Shown here in pieces: positions 43,917-55,790 of a stretch of 64,000 bases of DNA; positions within the stretch are counted from its first letter, which is position 1, and every line of letters starts with the position of its first letter. The translations under genes were made by a program, and so were the position numbers. A model generated the notes under the pieces. The model was given only the letters and a program-made list of their open reading frames with translations, searched no databases and was not told the DNA's origin. The DNA comes from Crocodylus rhombifer (taxonomy: Eukaryota > Chordata > Crocodylia > Crocodylidae). The stretch lies in NCBI GenBank assembly GCA_038503035.1, contig JAVSML010038995.1, forward strand, positions 61,728 to 125,727, read 5' to 3'.

Positions 43917-46085
43917 CATAGAATCATAGATGCTAGGGTTGGAAGGGACCTCAACAGATCATCGAGTCTGACCCGAGGATCTTTCCCTAGGCAGGAAAGA
44001 CTGCTGGGATCAGGTGACCCCAGCCAGATGCCTGTCCAGCCTTCTCTTAAAGACCCCCAATGTAGGGGAGAGCACCACCTCCCTTGGAAGCCCATTCCAA
44101 ACTTTGGCCACCCTCACTATGGAGACGTTTTTCCTGCTATCTAGCCTAAATCTGCTCTCTGTCAGTTTGTGACCATTGTTCCTTGTTACCCCAAGATGCA
44201 CCCTGGTGAACAGAGCATCTCCAATCCCTAGGTGCATCCCCCTAATGAGTTTTTAGGTGGCCACAAGATCACCTCTCAACCTTCTCTTGTGGAGACTGAA
44301 GAGGTCCAGGTCTCTCAGTCTTTCCTCATAGGGCTTGTCCTGTAAGCCCCTAACCATATGAGTGGCCCTCCTCTGGACCCTCTCAAGTCTATCAACATCC
44401 TTCTTGAAGTGCGGTGCCCCCCAAAACTGGATGCAGTACTCCAACTGTGGTCTGACCAATGCCACATAGAGGGGAAGTATCACTTCCTTAGATCTATTTG
44501 TCATGCATCTGCTGATGCATGATAAAGTGCAGTTAGCTTTGCTGATGATTTTGACACACTGATGACTCACATTCATCTTGGAATCCATTATGACTCCGAG
44601 GTCCCTTTCTGCTTCTGTGCTGCTGAAAGGGTCACTTTCCAGCCAGTAGATGTGCTGGAAATCTACTATTTTTGCGCCCTAGGTGCAGCACTCTGCACCT
44701 GTCCTTGTTGTACTGCATCCTGTTGTGTACTGCCCACTTTTCTACCCTGTCCAGGTCTGCCTGCAATTGTTCCCTACTCTTCAGGGTGTGCATTTCACCC
44801 CACAATTTAGCATCATCCACAAACTTGGACAGAGTACACTTCACACCCACATCCAAGTCACTGATGAAGATATTGAAGAGTAAAGGTCCAAGGACCAAAC
44901 CCTGCGGGACCCCACTACCCACATCCTTCGACGTTGATACTGACCCATCTACTACCATTCTCCGCGTGTGACTGCTAAGCCAATTTGCCACCCACTGGAC
45001 TGTGTGAACATCTGTGTCACAGTCTCTTCATTTATTTATGAGAATAGGATGAGATACCATATTGAAGGCCTTGCTAAAGTCCAAGAAAACAACCTCCACC
45101 TCTACTCCTGCGTCTAAGCATTTGGTGACCCTGCCATAAAATGAAACCAGATTGGTCAGGCATAATCTACCTATTTTGAATCCATGCTGGTTTCCCTGCT
45201 GCATTATTTTTCCCACTGGGCTCCCAGAAATATGATCCTTCATAATCTTTTCAAAGACCTTTCCAAGGATGGAAGTGAGACTGACTGGCCTATAATTACT
45301 CAGATCCTCCTTCCTCCCCTTCTTGAAAATAGAGACCACGCTGGCCCTTTTCTCGTCCTGACCTGAGTGCCTTGAGTGCTCAAACAGCCATGCCAGTGGT
45401 TCTGCTATGACACCAGGCAATTCCTTCAGTACACTTGGATGCAGTTCATCTGGTCCTGCTGACTTGAACACATCCAGCCCATCCAAGTGACTCTGCACCA
45501 AGTCAGTGTTGACAGTTGGTGGGCTGGTGTTCTTCTGATGCCCATCTAAGAACCCATTAGGAGACTTATCTTGAGCCTTGTTCAGGAACACTGAGGCAAA
45601 AAACTCATTGAATAGCTCAGCCTTGTCCCCCCGTATGTCACCAATTGCTCCTCCCTACATACTTAAAAAAAGACTTTTTGTTTTCTTTAACTTGTGTTGC
45701 CAGCCTCACCTCTGTAGTTGCTTTGGCTTTTCTAACTGCCTCCCTGGAAGTGTAGGCCAGGTAGGTATGCTCCTCCTTGGTAGTTTCACCCTGCTTCCAC
45801 CACCTATATGACTTCTTTTTTGCCATTAGGCTCCCTTGGATTTCCCTGTTTAGCCAAGGAAGGTTTTTGGCTCTTTTCCCCACTTTTCCCCTGTACTGGG
45901 ATAGTCTCCCTTTGTGCCTGAAGGGTCGCTTCCTTTAGAAATGACCACCTTTCCTGGACTCCCATCTTCCCAATACTCTTTTGTGCAGTGTGTCATTGCT
46001 AAAACTCCTAAGCACACTGAAGTTAGCTTTCCTGCAGTCAAGCACTTTCACCCTACTAGTTATCTTACCCACCCTAGCTTTCTTT
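43917..46085 (-). mobile_element. CR1 LINE, 2.2-kb reverse-strand copy
   Basis: It runs from right to left. The 3' tail (inverse of ATCTATGATTCTATGA) is at 43917-43935. Reverse-strand frames cover most of ORF2 after the endonuclease: 46041-45638 (KNLPWLNREIQGSLMAKKKS), 45591-45028 (AGPDELHPSVLKELPGVIAE, IFKKGRKEDLSNYRPVSLTS, and palm motif A FLDFSKAFNMVSH), 44991-44632 (GVPQGLVLGPLLFNIFISDL; the catalytic box reads FVDD), 44588-44253 and 44237-44010. The catalytic aspartates are present, but the ORF is split by several frameshifts and it is 5'-truncated. It is a different subfamily from the 27825 copy. Confidence 0.93.
44010..46041 (-). pseudogene. CR1 ORF2 reverse transcriptase, frameshifted
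   Basis: Coding remnant of the CR1 above. Reverse transcriptase would copy the element's RNA at a nicked target. Palm aspartate A is at about 45066-45068 (FLDFSKAF) and the FVDD box near 44815-44830, both intact. Breaks lie near 45640, 45010, 44610 and 44245. The endonuclease domain is absent. Confidence 0.8.
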
Positions 46086-49000
46086 CAGTGTGGCTTTGCT
46101 GGAGACCTTTTGGTACGGCGTCCCCTGCAGAAAGCAGAATATCTCAGCTCAGAAGTTAATGCAGATGTAAATTCAAAGGTGGGATACAGACACTGAATTT
46201 CCACTTTTATTCTCTTCTATCCCTATATTTTCTCAGAGGATGGATCCTACATCATCAGAAAAATGTCTGAGTGTTGGTGGCAGAATTCCTGTATTCTTGA
46301 GTCATAATTTATTTTCAAGACTAAACTTCCTTTTAACTTAGGCCATTTTGTAGGTTTATTAACAATCATCACACAAAATAGCCCTATATAATTAATGGCC
46401 TCTTAGTGGTATTACACTGAGCAAGAAAAAAGTGTACTGGATCATCCAGTAAAATCATGAATACCAAAAAGATTTCTCTAGGAAGTTGAGAATGATGGGT
46501 GAGTAGGTCTTACTGTCATCAGTGACAATAAAGTATTTAAAGGATCTTTCATTCTTGTACAGAAGCTATAAGGTTAATTGTGCAGAAGAATAATAAACTA
46601 TAGTAATATAGCAATATTCAGGTATAAATGGTTTCCAGCTGAGGATGTTCAAATGCTCTGATCGTTCTGCTAAATGTGGTATTTGAGGAGCTATTAGGAC
46701 TACTCTTTGGTGGGTTCTGTATTAAGTAGAGAAACTCTGCTGCCTAAAATCAAAGAACAGAGCTCTTTTAATTTTGTGTCTTTTAAAAGAATGCTTAAAT
46801 GGCTGGGAAGAAAATCTGAATAGCCCTCCTTAGTAATAAAGAGATATGTCTATATAATGTGCTTTTGAGGAGGCACGCTCCAGGCCAGACAGCTAGTAGC
46901 TCATAAGTATAGTATTGCCAAGGAACATCACTTTATAGTCTTAAAAATAAAATGACTTCATTCATCTCAAGGAGCATAACAGTTACAATGGAGAGGAGAC
47001 AGTGGCTTTGCAAATGCAATAAAGTCACCCACTCCCTCTTTTGTTGGATAACTCACCAATATCCCTCTTCTGTATCATGTAGGTTTTTTATACTGCACCC
47101 ATCATTAACCTAACCAAGCATCTATGTGTAGTAGATATGAAATATAAGTGTATCTCTGTATATGCCTGCATCAAATGGTGAACTTCATTTTATTTTGAAA
47201 ACACTTTTTTTGTTGTAAACTGTTCTGGGCCTTTGTTGCAGCCTTTTTACCTCATGTTAGATTGGGATTCCAAGAAGTGATAACAGAAGACTAATAATGC
47301 AGAGCAATCAAGAATAATTAGCTTGGAAGGTCTCCTATTCAAATGGCGTACCCCAGGATGAGCAGCTGGTTGCATTAGAATAAGTTTCCCAGGTGGTCTT
47401 GTAACCAATCAGTGAATCACCTGATGAGGGACTTGAATTCATTAAGGCAGCGAGGGACAAACATTTTGGCAGGCATTCCACAAATTAGCCCTGCACCCTC
47501 CCTAAGGGCCACATCAATTCCTGTCCTGTGCCCCATCTGTTGCTCTGTCTTCTTCTCCCTGCCCTGCAACCCCTGCCTGATGTAATGCTTTTTTTCTGCT
47601 TCCTTCACTGTGCCCACTTCTGGATTTTCTGCTTTGCTTTCTGCTTCCTGCCTGATCTGCTACTATGCTACTTTCCCCCTCCCTTGTCTTACATATGTCA
47701 CACGCACAGGCTGCTGATGCCACTTGCGGCACTTGTGCCACAGGTTGGCCATCCTGCATTGACAGGTAAGGGAGGGCTTTTGCCTGATACAGTGCTTTGG
47801 ACCTCTGTAGGAGGAAGCTTTTCTCATTGACTATTTGAGAAGGTAAAACAAGAAAACAAAGCTATACAGTAGGAAAGAAGAATTCTGGGTCATGAAAGGA
47901 CGGGTTAAAATTAAAAGGGATCTCAGTGATGAAGATACAGAGGGGAGGGTGTTGCATATATTTTTTTAATGTTCCCATATATCTGTGTATCCCTTGTGAG
48001 GAAAGTGTATTTCATTTACAAACTCCATTGCAAAGTTGTGTAGCCATTGCTCTTGTCACAACATTCCCGAAAAGGGAAGGAGTAATTGGTGGAATTCTGG
48101 AACACATGCGACCTGCTAAGGAAGCTTGAGTGAGTTGGCACTAGTTTTAGTCTCTAGGTAGTTAAGCAGCAGAGCTTGTCTAGAAATTCACAGACAGGGC
48201 TTAAATGGTCTCCAGCCCCAGTCAATATAAGAGCACACATGGGGTCTGGTGTTTGGTGTTGGTGCGGCAAGCTCATGTGCATATTTACAAGGGGAGCTCG
48301 GTCAACACTTTCATCCTGCTGTCTCAGTAAATCTCCCTGTGAAATTGGAGAAAGTAGGAATCCTACTGGAATTAAATTTTGCCTTTGAGTTCTGCTGTCT
48401 GGGATAAACCCTGTACATAAGGAAAAAAATAAATTTGTACTATACAGTTTATTTATTAATGACTAGTTCATTTTAAAATAGATACACAGGCCTTCATAAA
48501 GATAATGTAGAAAATGTTGTCTTCTTGTAAATGAGTATAAATGTATGGCCAAGGCCAGATGAAATAGCTAGGAGTTAAAAAATTGGATCCATTTACTTCA
48601 AAGATAGGAATGAAATATATTTCAAAACTGGCAGTGTAAGGGTCACTTATTTTCATGACTACATAAAAATACTCTTGTATTGACCTCTACTGCACACTCC
48701 AAGGTGAGCTAATACATTTAGATAACCTTAAATAGAGTGACATTTCTTATGCTAAATGTACGTAACATCCCCTGACTCATATCTCCATGGTATTCTTTGC
48801 ACTATTGAGGAAGGTGAAAATTATTGTCAACCTGATTCATATAACATTTATTCCTGGTGTCAGTGTCTCAACATGATGAGTTCATTTATGAAGAATAAAC
48901 ATTAGGTTTATATTACTCAAAGAGCATTGGGTGATTACTTAACAGATGTCACGATTGCATTATAAAGGAATTCCTTACCTAGGAATAAGCATTATATCTT

Positions 49001-50639
49001 TGTAAAGTGTTGGGGCTTGTGGGGGGTGCAGAGAGAAGGGAGAGGAGAGAAAAGTGCCCACTAGCAGTGGTCATCAGTTTTCAATAGCAGAAAATCTTTA
49101 TCAGCATCAATTAGAACACCTTACTGCAAGTAAATCAAAGATAAAAATGCTCTCCAGTCCTAGGTGACTGAAGGTTCAAGCACATGGATGTGAAACTGCC
49201 TTCCACAGACCTTCTAACCCTCCGTCTGTCAACAAGATATTCTTATAGTTCTTTCCCAATGCTCAGGAAAGATAATTCCCACTTATAGTAATTTAAAACA
49301 GTTTAGGGGTTCTCAAGTAATTGTAAACAGACATTGGGAAGTCCAAACCACCTTCTGCTTCCCATATTGCTAAATGAGAGGGCTACCCTAGATGGATCCA
49401 AAGTACAGCGGAGCAGAGTTTTAAAATGCAAGAATGTAATAAGGCAGACAAGAAAAATATTGAGAAACATTATGAACAATGATAAGTTACAAAATAGCTC
49501 TTTAGAAGATATTTTGGTAATTGAAACAATTCTGAATCATGGCTCTCTTGAATAACTTATGGCACTACAATCTTTTTTTAAGAGGAACTATTAAGAGTGA
49601 GATTACACATTACAAATAGACCAATTAAGTTTTAATCTCAGCACTGCTCCCAACTTGTTATACAGATCAGCAATGTATGAAGCCCTCTACCTTTTTTGTA
49701 CTATTAAACAAGAATATAAAACTGGGATATTAATTGTGTTTAGATGCAATTGGGGTTGAAATAAGGAAATATTAAGACCTATATACCAGAAGCTGGAAAG
49801 ATGAAGTGCACAGGGCAGCATCTGCTGCTATGGTGCCAATGATGATGGTATGACCAGCACCTGATGTGACAGCAGCTATTTTTGTGCTTTCCCCCACAGA
49901 GGTAGCCCCAGGACCGCTGTCACAGTTGCTGCCCTTCAGTTATGCTACTGAATAAATAACTTCCCATTTGTGTCTGAAATGGTTAAAAGCTAAATTCATC
50001 TGTAGCAGAAATGCTTTTCTTTCTGTTTGCCTACTTGTCCATAAAGATAGCTTTAATTAGTACTTGCCCAGAAACAAATTTCCGTATATTAACTAAATAT
50101 TGTAATCAGAATGAAGAGAAGCTGATGAATAATTCCAAAAATAGAGTCCAAACATCAAAGTCTCTTTCATAGAGAAAAATCAGTTTTAATTTTTATATGA
50201 GGTAACCACAGAAATGTTGCCTTGTCAATAGGAAATGCGCTACTAGTATGTCTCATTGACATGCCAACAAGGGCAGTGGTCACTTCATATTCAGGATGCA
50301 TTTTCAAAATGCTCACAGCACAGTCAGGGATAAGGTATGTATTTCAGTTGATATTTTTCTCAGCTTTAAGTTTCTAAAGAAAGTTTCTTTTCTTCCCCTA
50401 CCTCCCTCAAAAACAAAAAACCCCAAACTTTGCTAACAACTAGAAACAGTTGTTCAAGGGCAGCCAGTTCTCATAATTTTATGCCAGGCTTAACCATAGT
50501 AAAAGCCTGTTACTCAAAGTAGCGATTACGTGAGAATTTCAGATTTCCTTTTTTCCAAGAAAGTTTTTATAGGTAGAAAGAACAACTTGAAAATGTGATG
50601 TCTGCACCCAAAGGAAGGCCAGGGAAAAGGAAACTATGT
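46086..50639. other. No gene seen in 4.5 kb
   Basis: AT-rich sequence without recognised LINE, LTR or coding frames. A stretch at about 47440-47780 (GGCAGCGAGGGACAAACATTTTGG, then GGGCCACATC) resembles the 10200 hAT-type family end but is too decayed to bound. Open frames at 47528-47830 and 47926-48129 have no recognisable product. Confidence 0.5.
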
Positions 50640-50649
50640 ATAGATATTT

Positions 50650-52687
50650 GGTAACACCAAAAAAGAGGGGGTTTGATAACTTTCATCAAATACCTGAAAA
50701 GCAATTACAGAAAGGATGGGGATGGGCCTTTCTCTGTGGCCATAGGGGAGAGAACTAGGACCAATGGACTAAAGCTGCAGCAGAGGAAATTTAGGCAGGG
50801 CATTAAGGCTAGGGACAGAAGTTACACATAAATTGGTTTAAGAGAGCAGAAGCTAGTTTAAAGCTGTAACAGAACATAAGTTCAGTGTACATAAAGTTCA
50901 GCCATTTTGAAACTGGTTTAAGATAAACCTGGTTGAATGTAGTATCAGACTTAACTGATTTGGGTCAAACCGATTTATGGAACTTCTGTCCCAGACTCCT
51001 TCCTGGTTCAAGTTAAACGAGAGTCCTCTAGCATCCCAGCATGTTCTGCAGCCTTAGGCTAGGATATGCTCTGTGCTCCAAAGAGCAGGGCTGGCCCTAC
51101 CCCTCTGCTCTCTAGCCCAAGCTGGGGTAGGGATGTGGCCAGATGCATCCTGACATGGCCCCATTAAGGCAAAGTGGGCAGGCCCTCCCCCCGGCCACAG
51201 GGTGGGAAGGAAAAATCTGTGTGGTGCTGCCTGGTATGGCCCAGCCTAAATGCACTGAGCCACAGTTGCTGAGGATGACTGCACCCCCACAGCCTGAGCC
51301 AGCCCTGCTGAGCCCTGGCTGAGGCAGCCACATAGCTGGGCTGGCCCACGGGGGCAGGGCTCTCCCCAGTGGCTGCAGCTCAGTGACAGGGAAGCTAAGC
51401 CCTGTCAGTGAGAGCAGCCTGGGCCAGCTTAGAGGCACTGTGAGGGCTTATGTGTCCACAACGAGTCCTACAGCAGCAGGCAGCTACTGGGCTCCAGGCC
51501 TGCTGGCACCTCGAAATTAGCCTGGGTAGCCCTCTGCCTAGCCAGCTACCACCTGTGTGCAGCAGGACAGGGCTGCACTCACTGACAGGGATCAGCTTCC
51601 CCATCACTGACCTGCAGCTACTGAGGAGAGCACCACTTCACAGGCCAGCCTACCCAGCCATGTGGCTGCCTCAGCCAAGACTGAGTGGAGCTGGCCTGGG
51701 CCACAGGGGTGGGGCCATCCCCAGTGCCTGTGGCTCAATGACAGCACTCCCCATGCCCAGGCTGGGCCAGGCCGGACACACCACACAGAGCCCCGCTCCC
51801 CATCCTGTGGCAATGGAAGGTGGTGGGGAGGAGGACGATAGGGATCAGTCCCCCTCCAGCACTGCACAGAAATCCTGTCCTCACCGCATGGCTGGGAGGG
51901 GAGAGGGAGGAGGAGGAAGAGTCTCCCTTTGGGGCCAGTCAGTGCTGCACAGAGACCCTCTCACTACCCTGCAGCGGTGGGGGAGAGGGAGGAGGTGGAG
52001 GGGGAAGAATCCCCCTCCGGGGCCAGGCAACAGAGCTGTGTGCCCAGATTGCACTCAGTTGTCAGGAAGAGGCGAGTAGAGCTAAGGCAGGCAGAGCTCT
52101 CCCCCTCCTCCTCCCCTACCATGGGGATCTGGCCATGTTCCCGTCTGGCCACATTCCCTCTTCCCCCACCTTCCAAACCCTGAAGGCCAAAATGGGGGTT
52201 TAAGCCCCTCCTCAGTCATACTCAGGCCTGCCAGGGCCTGGCCACACTCCCCTGCCCAGCTCATTTTCCCTGTGGATGGGAAGGGAGGGTGTGTGCTAGT
52301 GCTCCCGTGCATCTGGCCTGAACCACTGCAGACATGTACCTACATTTCCAGATTTAAAAGTGATTGTCTATTCACTCGCAAATCAGCTCAGTCTCTGCAG
52401 GTTAGACTCAGTCTCTGCAGCTCAGTCTGCAAAGATTGAATCAATTCAGGCTTGGGCTTTTTGAATGTCTGTCCTTAACCCAAGAGGAACTTTCTGACTA
52501 TGAGGGTGGTCAAGCATTGGAACAGGCTGCTTTGGGAATTTGTACAATCTCCATTCCTGGTAATTTCCAAGAAAAGTTTGGACAGAAACTTGGTGGGGGT
52601 GATTTAATCAGGGATGATCCTGCCTTGAGCAGGGAGCTAGACGATCTCACGAGGCCTCTTCCAGTCCTACTTCCCTATGATCCATAA
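50650..52687 (+). mobile_element. CR1 3' fragment split by a DNA transposon
   Basis: CR1 sequence runs from about 50650 (FDNFHQIPEKQLQKG-type reading, then GLKLQQRKFRQGIK near 50768) to 50810. It resumes at about 52483 (GGAACTTTCTGACTATGAGGGTGG, then HWNRLLWEFV) and ends with CTTCCCTATGATCC near 52683. Removing 50811-52474 restores normal CR1 order. It is old and truncated. Confidence 0.75.
50811..52474 (+). mobile_element. hAT-like DNA transposon nested in the CR1
   Basis: The left end is GGGACAGAAGTTAC and the right end GAATGTCTGTCC, imperfect inverses. The CR1 stretch beside the left end (TTAAGGCT) and after the right end (TTAACCCA) both correspond to the CR1 consensus TTAGGAAA, suggesting an 8-bp target duplication that has decayed. 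The left 180 bp, also bounded by an internal inverse AACTTCTGTCCC at 50981-50992, and the GC-rich interior are shared with 33635-35360. The interior (51100-52300) is GC-rich and has long overlapping open frames on both strands (for example 51450-52079) with repetitive, proline- and glycine-rich content and no transposase motif. Confidence 0.55.
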
Positions 52688-53024
52688 AGCACTCGTGATT
52701 TTTAGACTCAGCTCAAATTTTGAATTTGGCAATACTGCCTATGATACTGTAAGAATCCTAGGAGTGCCAGGAGATCAGTAGCTAGGGCATCACCTCAGCC
52801 TAGTAACCAATAATCATATTTTTATCTTTTCCAAGTAACTGCACCCATATGCACAACAGAGTGGGGAGACAAGAAATGGTGAATGGGAATCTGGGAGTTC
52901 ATAGAGATGCAGAGGAACAGAGAAACCAAGCAAGGACAAGGCAGCAAGAAGATGAACTGGCTACTGATTTACTAAACTTCATAAAGTATTACATCAGGTA
53001 TCCAGGTTGTAGCTGTAGTGGTCT
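52688..53024. other. No gene seen
   Basis: Short intergenic stretch after the CR1. Nothing recognised. Confidence 0.4.
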
Positions 53025-53518
53025 AGAGGAAAAGGTAATTGGGACGCATAGTAGAGATGGTATATTTTATTAGACCAACAAGATTTTTGCAAAAAAAAAG
53101 TCCTTAATTGCAAGTTTTGAGAAACAAACACTTTTAATCAGGCATTGGAGAAAAGATTGTAAAAGTTCTCCTGGGTAGAAATGAAAGTTCATATTTCATA
53201 GGATTTCACAGAGGAGTCAATAGATGGAAAAATTCTTCTGGGCAGTCAGTTCATAGCTGGTATGAAGTCTCTCACCTCCTGTGAAGATCTGTGATGATGC
53301 AAATTACCTTGAAACAAAGACAGGAGCAGGATCTCAGGTTTCAGGTGGTCACAGTTGCTTCCTGCTTGGAAAAATATGAAGATCTGGTTTTTTAAAACTG
53401 GCTAAAATTCAGTATCTTCCATGTGTCAGATATCCAGGTTGTAGCTGTATTGGTTTAGAGGAAAAGGTAATCAGGACTCATAGTAGAGATGATATCTTTT
53501 ATTAGACCAACAAGATTT
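53000..53518. repeat. Two direct copies of a MITE-end motif
   Basis: About 85 bp (GGTATCCAGGTTGTAGCTGT...TTTTATTAGACCAACAAGATTT) occurs at about 52998-53085 and again at about 53430-53518. The intervening sequence includes CAAGTTTTGAGAAACAAACAC and TTAATCAGGC, typical of the interior of this dispersed family. This may be two insertions or a segmental repeat. Confidence 0.5.
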
Positions 53519-54039
53519 ACATATGTGTTACCCACCAAAATAGCACCTGGAAACACTATTAGAAAAGTTACAGAGAAAGGACATTGTGACAAAAATGACA
53601 CTGGAAATCCAATCAGTGCATCAGTTGATCATATTATGGATAAACATGCAGAAGTAAAAGTCCAATATACTGCAGTCAGGAAAGAAGGTGGGCAAAATAT
53701 TATGGCCAAAGAAAATGGTTTTAAGTTTACCATAGAGATTTAAAGAGACCTTACACATCAACCCATATAGTAGACACTGAAAGAAAGCAGCAGCTGTCTT
53801 TCCACTGAGGATCAAGTTTCCTTTTAAAACTTCAGTCCAGACCTGAAAAGATCCCAATTAACTAGGTCCTGGCTACCCAGGGGAAGACTTTTCCCAAGGA
53901 CAGTGCAAAAGGTAATTCACTCAGGAGATAGAGGAACTGTATTTTCAACAGAAGGCCTTCAGCTGTTTATTCCATTAGCAAGAATATTGTGCTTGTCTCT
54001 CATCCCATGTTGCACCATTTGAGAATTACAGCATTCAAC

Positions 54040-54077
<38 letters not shown>

Positions 54078-54639
54078 AAAGTCACCCTTCAATCAAAAGA
54101 AATATGACATTAGTTTTGTAATAAAGTTTCTCTCTGGAGAAGCCGTGACAAATAGGAAATATGGTCTACCATAATCTCTCTCACTGAGTCAGTTCTTGAG
54201 GCAGAGTTGTTCCCTGGGTACTAGATACTAGCACGTTGGCAAAGATCCCTGACAGACCAGATTGCCCACATGCTGCTTGGCTGCTTCCCATCCAGGAATG
54301 GTATATGTAGTTGTAAAACAAACTAAGAAAACAGCCAGATTCCATGTAACTGATTAATCCTTTGGTGCCCCAAAATCTGCCATCACTTGGCAGAAGAATG
54401 ACAATACAATAAAGCCTGTAGCATAATCTGATTGCCAAAGCAGGAGTGTTTTTGTCTGCACTCAGATTGGCTGCATTAGGCATTTTGCATGACAAGCACA
54501 CTACATATCTTGTAACAGAGCACTGAAGACAAAATAATACTTTGAATAGGCAACATTCTAGGATATATAATATCCCTAGGGAATATGCTAATCAGTATGT
54601 TAACCTGCCACCAAATATGCCCCTACAACACTGTAGCAA
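53519..54639. other. No gene seen apart from the (TA)n tract
   Basis: A small frame at 53489-53743 reads a lysine-rich peptide with no family resemblance. Nothing else is recognised. Confidence 0.45.
54041..54076. repeat. (TA)n microsatellite
   Basis: About 17 TA units between AGATATAT and TATATCT. Confidence 0.95.
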
Positions 54640-55790
54640 GGCACTAGGGTGCCTGCTACTGAAGATAGGAAATGGCTTAGCTGCCATTTATTAAGGCAGC
54701 AGGTGCCAGTGGTTATGGGAGCTGATTAGATCAGCTGACCACCAGGAGGCAGGACTTGGCCTTCATAAGGAAGGGAAGGCTGAAGCCAGATGTAGTTCCC
54801 CTCTGGCAGTCGCAGGAGTAGGAGCTCTGCGGGCGAGCTGAGCAGCCCGAGTCAGTGGTTGCAGCCTGACCACTCTGACCGGCTGCAATGATGCAGGGGT
54901 GGAGAGAACCCTGACGGAGGTATGTGAGAGAGCCAGCATAGTTTTGCGGAGTTGTGATTATTACACCGGAGGACCAGGCGAGGCTGTAGGGGTGGAGGAG
55001 GCCTCAGCAGGAGCTCCCCAGTAAGGAGGGGGAGTTCCTGGCACCACGGAGGGTGCCACGTTGTGGGGTTGTCCCGACCCCAGCCCATTGGGGCGACTTC
55101 AGGAAGAGTCTAGTAGAGGCGGAAGCCCAGTAGGGTGTGGGCCCAGGAAGGTGGGTCTAAGCAGTGGGGGTGTCCTGACCCCAGCCCAGCATGGGTGCTA
55201 CCGGGACAGGCCCCAATTGGAAGTCCCAATTGGGAGGAGCCCCAGTGGGGCATAGGCCTGAGTCGGGCATAGAAGGCCCCAGTGCGGGCAGAGAGTGAGA
55301 GAAGCACTAGCAAAGGCCCCAGTGCAGGCAGAGAGCACGAGAGGCGCAGGTACAAGCCCGAGTGCAGGCATGGAGCCCGCGGGGAGAGCGGAATAGGCTG
55401 GTACACGAGCGGCAGCAGGACATAGGGGAGGCAGGCCCGAGCGGGGCGCTGCCTGGAAGTTACGAAGCCCTGAGTGGGGCATAAGCCCATAGAGAAGTCC
55501 GAGCTGGGTGAGAAGGGGTGCAATCAGAGAGCCGCCCCAGGAGGGGACGTGTGTATTGAGTTGGCCCTGGGAGAGGACCAGCACTGGGACTCGGAGAAAA
55601 TCCTGGAATAGTAAGATCAGCCCCGTGCCAAGAAGGGTAGGAAGGCAGCCTCCACTGACAATACTAAGATCAAAGACGTGGCGGGCGAGATGGAGGGTGC
55701 ATTCAAAGCCCAGGTTGGCACGGTAGGCAAGGGCACTAGGGGAGGTCACGGCACCCCTAGGGGCTGCCCTGCCATAAACACACATGGAGT
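54640..55790. other. Unidentified GC- and CpG-rich block with internal repeats
   Basis: About 1.1 kb sharply richer in G, C and CpG than its surroundings, especially 54820-55750. It contains near-repeats of GACCCCAGCCCA (55075, 55178) and of CCCCAGTGCGGGCAGAGAG (about 55270, 55316, 55355). Open frames on both strands (up to 195 codons at 55198-55785, reverse) are low-complexity and repetitive. It could be a CpG-island promoter, an LTR or other element's regulatory region, or a decayed element. No match could be made by eye. Confidence 0.5.

Noticed and set aside
51450..52203. Frame of 209 codons and overlapping frames in a GC-rich region
   Set aside because: Proline- and glycine-rich, repetitive, open in several frames at once, and inside a DNA transposon.
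55198..55785. 195-codon reverse frame
   Set aside because: Low-complexity leucine- and proline-rich reading of a GC-rich repeat block; other frames are equally open.
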